Origin: Chrysomallon squamiferum
Lineage: Eukaryota; Mollusca; Gastropoda; Neomphalida; Peltospiridae
Reading direction: 5' to 3'
Length of the DNA: 64,000 nt
Assembly: GCA_012295275.1 (NCBI GenBank)
Contig: CM022671.1
Location: 8,791,386-8,855,385, forward strand
This document shows, piece after piece, positions 58,806-64,000 of the stretch. Position 1 is the first letter of the stretch, and each line of letters opens with the position of its first letter. Position numbers and translations under genes: made by a program. The notes beneath the pieces were generated by a model that worked only from the letters and a program-made list of their open reading frames with translations, was not told the DNA's origin and made no database searches.

Positions 58806-59685
58806 CGTTGTTATCATTATTTTTTTTTCATATATTTATACCTGTTTACCTGTAATTCCCAGCCCCCTCAGATTTCTAAAATTAGAAGTTGTATAAAAAT
58901 AAGCCTTAGTACAAGTTTTTATTAATTAGTCAGTGAAAGATGTTCAGGTAACATTATAATAGGCTGTCAAGTAACACAGAATAGCAGCAACGTTACATTT
59001 ATTCTGAGATTAATCAAAATGTTATCCATGTAAATCTTCTTCAAGATTTACCCACTTATCCTTGTTTTGAAAATATCCTCGGCAATGAAGAACTTTTGTT
59101 AATGACTACAGGAATATTTTGTATGTCTGAAGACATCTTTTAGATATATTAAAACTGTATTGTGTGGCCTTGGGTGGCACAAGTCCCAGTTGTTTGTTTT
59201 GTAATGGCTTTTAATGGGTTACTAAAATTTTCTTTAGAAAGTGAGTTTAATTAAAACAGAAGCAGGAGAAGAAAGACTTATGTCATCTATAAATTACAAA
59301 GCAGAGAATTAAAAAAGATGTTTTATTTATAAGTTGACTAGAATTTTTGATTAAACTTTGAGAAAATCACAAAAGAAAGAATATTTATGAATAGATTAAA
59401 ATTCATTGTCATGCATATAAAGTTACACTATGAGAACATAATTCCCTTGGAACTATCATGCTATGTGCACATATATATATATATTTTAACTATTTTGTTT
59501 CTTGAATGGTGTTGAATTAAAAATATTGAAAAATTGGTAAGACAATAAAAAATACTTAATATACTGACATTTTTTTTTTTACATACATCTCTCTATACAA
59601 CAGTATATTTTATCACGTATGTTATTAAATAGAACATTAATGACAATAATTTTTGTTTACTTAATTATTTCGTATCAGCCATCAG
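58806..59685. other. AT-rich spacer
   Basis: T-run at 59571-59580, TA at 59471-59482. No gene. Confidence 0.55.
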
Positions 59686-59689
59686 TATA

Positions 59690-59960
59690 ATGCAGTAACA
59701 GATAGATTACATAACACATCGAGTGGGTGTCGGTGCAGACTGCAGCACAAAGCTACGATTACTAAATATGACTGCGAAATCCTCCCACCACTGCCAAACT
59801 GCATATAAAACAAAGATTTATTTTTTAAATGTGCGCTGAAAGTAATTACTGCTATTCCATTTGGAGCCATTATATCAGTATCTCTGTCTGTCTGTCTGCA
59901 ATCATGTAGGTTTTACGAGTCACAATTATGAGACTGCTGCTGTTTCATCTTAACTCTAGA
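59690..59960. promoter_or_regulatory. Candidate conserved non-coding element
   Basis: High-complexity, CpG-containing island (CACATCGAGTGGGTGTCGG, CTACGATTACTAAATATGACTGCG) with a minus-strand 62-codon frame that lacks splice or domain support. Contains a (CTGT)n run at 59884-59898. Function unknown. Confidence 0.32.
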
Positions 59961-60171
59961 TTTGTTTTTCATGATATTTCTCTGTTTTGATCCCACTTTT
60001 TTTCACATCATGACTTCTCTGTCTGCATTAAAGAGAAAGAAAGATTGTAATTATTTGATGGTTGAGTGGAAATATCAGTTTATTTGAGTGTGTAAGTTTT
60101 ATTGATGTTTGTTTTCAACTTTAGAAGTGAGTGGTGGGTGTTACATGTCATGTTATAAAATGAGATATTAC

Positions 60172-60345
<174 letters not shown>

Positions 60346-60352
60346 ATGCAGA

Positions 60353-60706
60353 GTCTGATCAGACACACACATGACAGAGAATATTCAAAATCCAAAACTA
60401 CATACTTGCCAGTGCCAAGTTTCCCAGCAAAAATGACGAAAGACAAAAAGAATGATGTGCTTTGGGGGAAGTGATGATTACCTTCAGTTACTGAGCAACC
60501 TTTTTTAAGGTTGTCTGGATGGCTGAAAGGTAATGTTGTCTGCCTTCGGAGTGCAGGCAAATGGGTGCCACACATTTGAGTCTTGTCAGTGGTATCTGAC
60601 AGGGTTTGTGAGGTCATCCTGCACCAGTGTGTTCCTGAATATTGTCTGTGTGCAGTCTGATCAGACATACATAAGACAGAGAATATTCAAAATCCTAAAA
60701 TACATA
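60353..60706. repeat. 302-bp offset duplication flanking a GC-richer segment
   Basis: GTCTGATCAGAC (a perfect 12-base palindrome) followed by CAGAGAATATTCAAAATCC and ACTACATAC-like text occurs at 60353-60404 and again at 60655-60706. The enclosed 60405-60654 is GC-richer and unique. CATA/CA microsatellite abuts the outer side of both copies. It may be 1.2 copies of a 302-bp tandem unit or an element with 50-bp direct ends. Confidence 0.7.
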
Positions 60707-60747
60707 CATACAAACATACAAAAACACATATACATAGATACAAATAC

Positions 60748-60794
<47 letters not shown>

Positions 60795-60800
60795 TATACT
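60707..60800. repeat. CATA/TA/CA microsatellite
   Basis: CATA words, a TA run (60752-60782) and CA (60783-60792). Confidence 0.93.
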
Positions 60801-61490
60801 TAAACATATGCATGATTCATATATGAATTTATTTATGCATACCTATATATATATACATACATAGTTATCTATGTACCTATGTATAAAGATGAGTATAAAT
60901 GTATGTACATAAATATATATACATGTACTAGATTGATGTGTTATCTGATTAACATTGTGAAAACTGTTTCATCTTACTCATTGTCATCATCATCATCATC
61001 ATCACCATCACCAGCAGCAGCAGTAGAAACAATGCCAACATGACTTTAACATCGTCATCATAATTTTCTTTTTCTATTCTTACTACTTTCACTATTTTCA
61101 TATTATTTTTTCTTCTTCTTATTGCTATTGTTGTTGTTATTAAATTCTTCTTCTAATTTTTACACCTACTACTGTTATTATTAATTATTCTTACTAGTAT
61201 TTTACAGTTATTACTACAACTATTACTATCACTAGTACTATTATTATTATCTCTATTATTATCGTTGTTATTGTTATTGACAGATGTATATTGATTTTTA
61301 AAATACAAGCTTTTAACAACCATTAATCTCAAAAACGTCCATCAGAAATACATGTTTATGTCTGAGTCATAGGAAATTAAGAGGAAATTATATATTTGTC
61401 AATTTTCTGCTGGAGGCATTTGGCAAAAAGAAAGAGAAAGATGTATCATTTCACAGTCAAGTACTGAAGAACAGAAACATTAATTTAACT
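60801..61490. repeat. Spacer with ATC/ATT/ACT trinucleotides
   Basis: (ATC)n at 60982-61004 then AGC units, and scattered ATT/ACT to 61285. No gene. Confidence 0.75.
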
Positions 61491-62540
61491 GAGCATGGCA
61501 ATATATTTGCATATTTATATAGACTATAAAGTGAATCATAATATATTTCCTTTTATTTTATTTATTTATTTATTTTATTTAGTTTTTTTATTATTATTAT
61601 TTTTTTTAATTTGTATGGCTTTTCATTATCTGTTGTTCTTTTTAGCAGAGAATTTGCAAACAATTTATTATTTAAAAGTGATAAGGAACTGATATAATTG
61701 TTAGTTCACAATAAAAAAAGAAAAAAAAAAAAAGAAGGTTAATGATAGTTCATGCACAAATATTATCTTTCAAACTATTTCAGAAGTTGAATGTGAATTT
61801 TGGATAGAAATTAATTCATATTTATTTTTAAGTTGAAGATTTTTTAAAACAGAAATTAATAAACATTTTTGTCAGTAAATGATAGCATCAGTATATCTGA
61901 ATTAAATTCCAGAACATATATGACAGCACTTACCAAAATGTTAACAGTACAGGAAAAAGAAAAAAGTTCATTTCATCTATAAATGATATCAGCACCAAGT
62001 TACCCACCCTGTTTGTGAAATCCTGGCTGTGTCTGAATAAATCTGTTTTTACTTTTTAGAAATAAATTCCAGAACCTTTGTATACAAAAACTGAAATATA
62101 GGTTTTTGACTAAACCAGTAAATTCCTTTTACCAACATTTTTGAATAAAAAACCCCAACAAAACAAAACAAAAAATATCCCTGAAAGTATAGGTTTTTGG
62201 CTAAAACTGTATATTATATATATTGTTTTTTTAACATTATAAAATTATAAACTCCTTATATCCCAAATTTGTGACTATAAAAAACTGAAGACATATGTTT
62301 TTGATTAAAACAAAAAATTCCTTTTACCAAAATTTTATAAAACAAAATTTTATAAAACCCTGAAAGTATAGACTATTGACTAAAACAATATACATATACA
62401 TACTTAGGAATTTATGAATATAAAAAGCAGAAGGTGTAGATTTTTTATTAAGACTAAAAATTCCTTTTTACCAAAATTTTTAGATACAAAAAAAGTGAAA
62501 GTACCTAGGCTTTTGACTAAAACACAAATTCCGGTATTCA
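61491..62540. repeat. AT-rich spacer with an old approximately 110-bp repeat
   Basis: GTTTTTGACTAAAACCAG / GGTTTTTGGCTAAAACTG / TGTTTTTGATTAAAAC / GACTATTGACTAAAAC and AAATTCCTTTTACCAAAATTTT recur at 62100-62530. T/ATTT runs at 61545-61610 and an A-run at 61712-61732. Confidence 0.6.
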
Positions 62541-62544
62541 TTTC

Positions 62545-62960
62545 ATCAATTATTTAATAACTCTATGGGAAAGTAACAAAACAAGGCTGCCAGTGGTAAT
62601 ATGTGATAATGTTTGCCAGACACGCCACTGTTTGATTTGCTCATCGCAGAACTGCTTGACAACCCATCCACCATGGGACATGACATGCATGTAATTTGGC
62701 GATGAGCTCGAGAACAGTGCGAAAGATAATGGTTGTGTCTCAAGATGGGTAATCAGCATGTATTAATAATATCACACTCGCAGAAGCATTTCACACAGAA
62801 ATATCAGCCTTCGGAATCAAATTTAAGCTCGGAGGTATAATACATGTGCATGAGTTTCTGTAATAAGGGCCAGCATTAACAATCAAGTCACAGCACTGTG
62901 GTGTTTAGTTCTGATCAGTCTTACACAGGGATATTCTGGATCATGTTGTCATTTGAAATA
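62545..62960. promoter_or_regulatory. Candidate conserved non-coding element
   Basis: High-complexity, CpG-containing island (62580-62760 and 62870-62950). Two overlapping minus-strand frames of 65 and 69 codons exist, without recognised domains or splice signals. Words include GACATGACATGCATG and CAGCACTGTGG. Function inferred only from texture. Confidence 0.32.
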
Positions 62961-63690
62961 GGATGGCAGGATTAAAATCCCTGTTGTTGTTTATTAATTT
63001 GAATTGAAAAACTGTACTGCTACATTCAAATGAAAAACCCAGTTTTAAAGTTTCAGCTGCTGCATTTGAATCAAAATTCCAATAAGTATATCTGAATGAA
63101 AATCACAAAAACTTCATTTAAAATGAAATCATATCTTTTGAATTAAATCCCACTTGTTCCATTTAAAATGAAAACTGTCATTAAGTTTAATTTAAAAGAC
63201 TCTGATTTTATCTGTTTTAATAACATGAACCAAAATATCAGCTGTTATTAAATTTTGCAAAAATCTCAGTTGCTATTTAATTAAACCAGTCTTTTCACTG
63301 AATAAACTTTTGAACTGTACTTTGACTTAGAATTCTCGAAATTACTCAAATTCTATTATTGTCTCTTATTGCTAAACAGATAGACTGAAATGATTGGAAA
63401 TACACTAAAAACCATTACAGATATCTATAGCATTTCTAAGTCTTGACAAACAAGATGCCAGGGATAACGTTGGTTAGCCTAGTTATAAAAATAAATTCAG
63501 GTGAACAAACGTAAGATATGCAAATTGACCTGATTATCTAATAATACAACAGATTTACTGCTTTCTCCGCTCATATTTCTTCTGGTTATTGACATTCTGT
63601 CAAGATGAAAAGTCATCAAAAATTTATGCTTAGACTGCAGTGATCTCATTTCAACATTTCAGTGAAATAATTCTGTGATAAGAAACATAA
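62961..63690. other. Spacer with old AAATGAAAA-type repeats
   Basis: CATTCAAATGAAAA, CATTTGAATCAAAAT, CATTTAAAATGAAA and similar words recur at 63015-63175, suggesting a decayed repeat of about 35 bases. No gene. Confidence 0.5.
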
Positions 63691-63694
63691 TCAA

Positions 63695-63865
63695 TACACA
63701 GACACACATACATACATACAAAGATAGAGAAATATATACATACATACATGTGTATATACACACACACATACATGCACATGTATATACACCCATATACATA
63801 TGTGCACAAACATTAATAAATACAAACGTATACATACATGCATACACACAAACATACACATAGCA
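63695..63865. repeat. CATA/CA microsatellite tract
   Basis: Interrupted CATA, CACA and GTATA words. Frames on both strands are artefacts. 63866-64000 is AT-rich with nothing recognised. Confidence 0.9.
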
Positions 63866-64000
63866 TATAATAATCTTCAAATTAACATGTATATTAAGTT
63901 GTATTTATCATAACATAGCATATTAACCATGTTAGGTTTTATCATTTTTGAAAATTAGGTGTTTTTTTAATAATAATAACAATGAATGGAAGACTTTTTT

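Overview
This is an AT-rich, repeat-dense eukaryotic window with no dense gene content. There is no bacterial gene layout, rRNA or intact tRNA. The longest open frames are translations of microsatellites. The window holds long dinucleotide, trinucleotide and tetranucleotide runs plus many unrelated minisatellite arrays in otherwise unique AT-rich DNA. That suggests intronic or intergenic DNA of a large animal genome. A mollusc, perhaps a cephalopod, would fit, but this is an inference from texture and not from a diagnostic gene.

Layout. Bases 1-5260 are relatively CpG-rich for this window. They include a CpG-rich block with a CRE-type palindrome (about 980-1510), a 40-bp minisatellite (1985-2860) and a G-rich islet (4815-5040). 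From 5.3 to 23 kb the DNA is CpG-poor and dominated by arrays: a 28-bp array built on a near-palindrome (8335-9160), a (TTA)n locus (10.6 kb), a 47/70-bp array (14.75-15.6 kb), and a perfect 151-bp duplication (16488 and 17514) around a 25-bp array. At 23.0-23.6 kb lies the best gene candidate: a GC-richer leader with a short upstream reading frame, then a 119-nt first coding exon (23500-23618, + strand). It encodes a signal peptide and an N-glycosylation sequon and ends at a strong GTAAGT donor. No convincing second exon was found, so the DNA to the right may be a very long first intron.

From 24 to 64 kb there are more minisatellites (units from about 28 to 180 bp), decayed tRNA-like elements clustered at 32.6-42.4 kb, two weak dispersed repeat families, and several high-complexity islands that look like conserved non-coding elements (37.0, 44.3, 50.3, 56.2, 58.5, 59.8 and 62.7 kb). 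One candidate terminal exon on the minus strand (49177-49332) has an acceptor, an in-frame stop and a nearby AATAAA.

How the parts may work together: the secreted or membrane gene starting at 23.5 kb could be controlled by the islands downstream of it. This is inference; no protein family could be assigned to either gene fragment.
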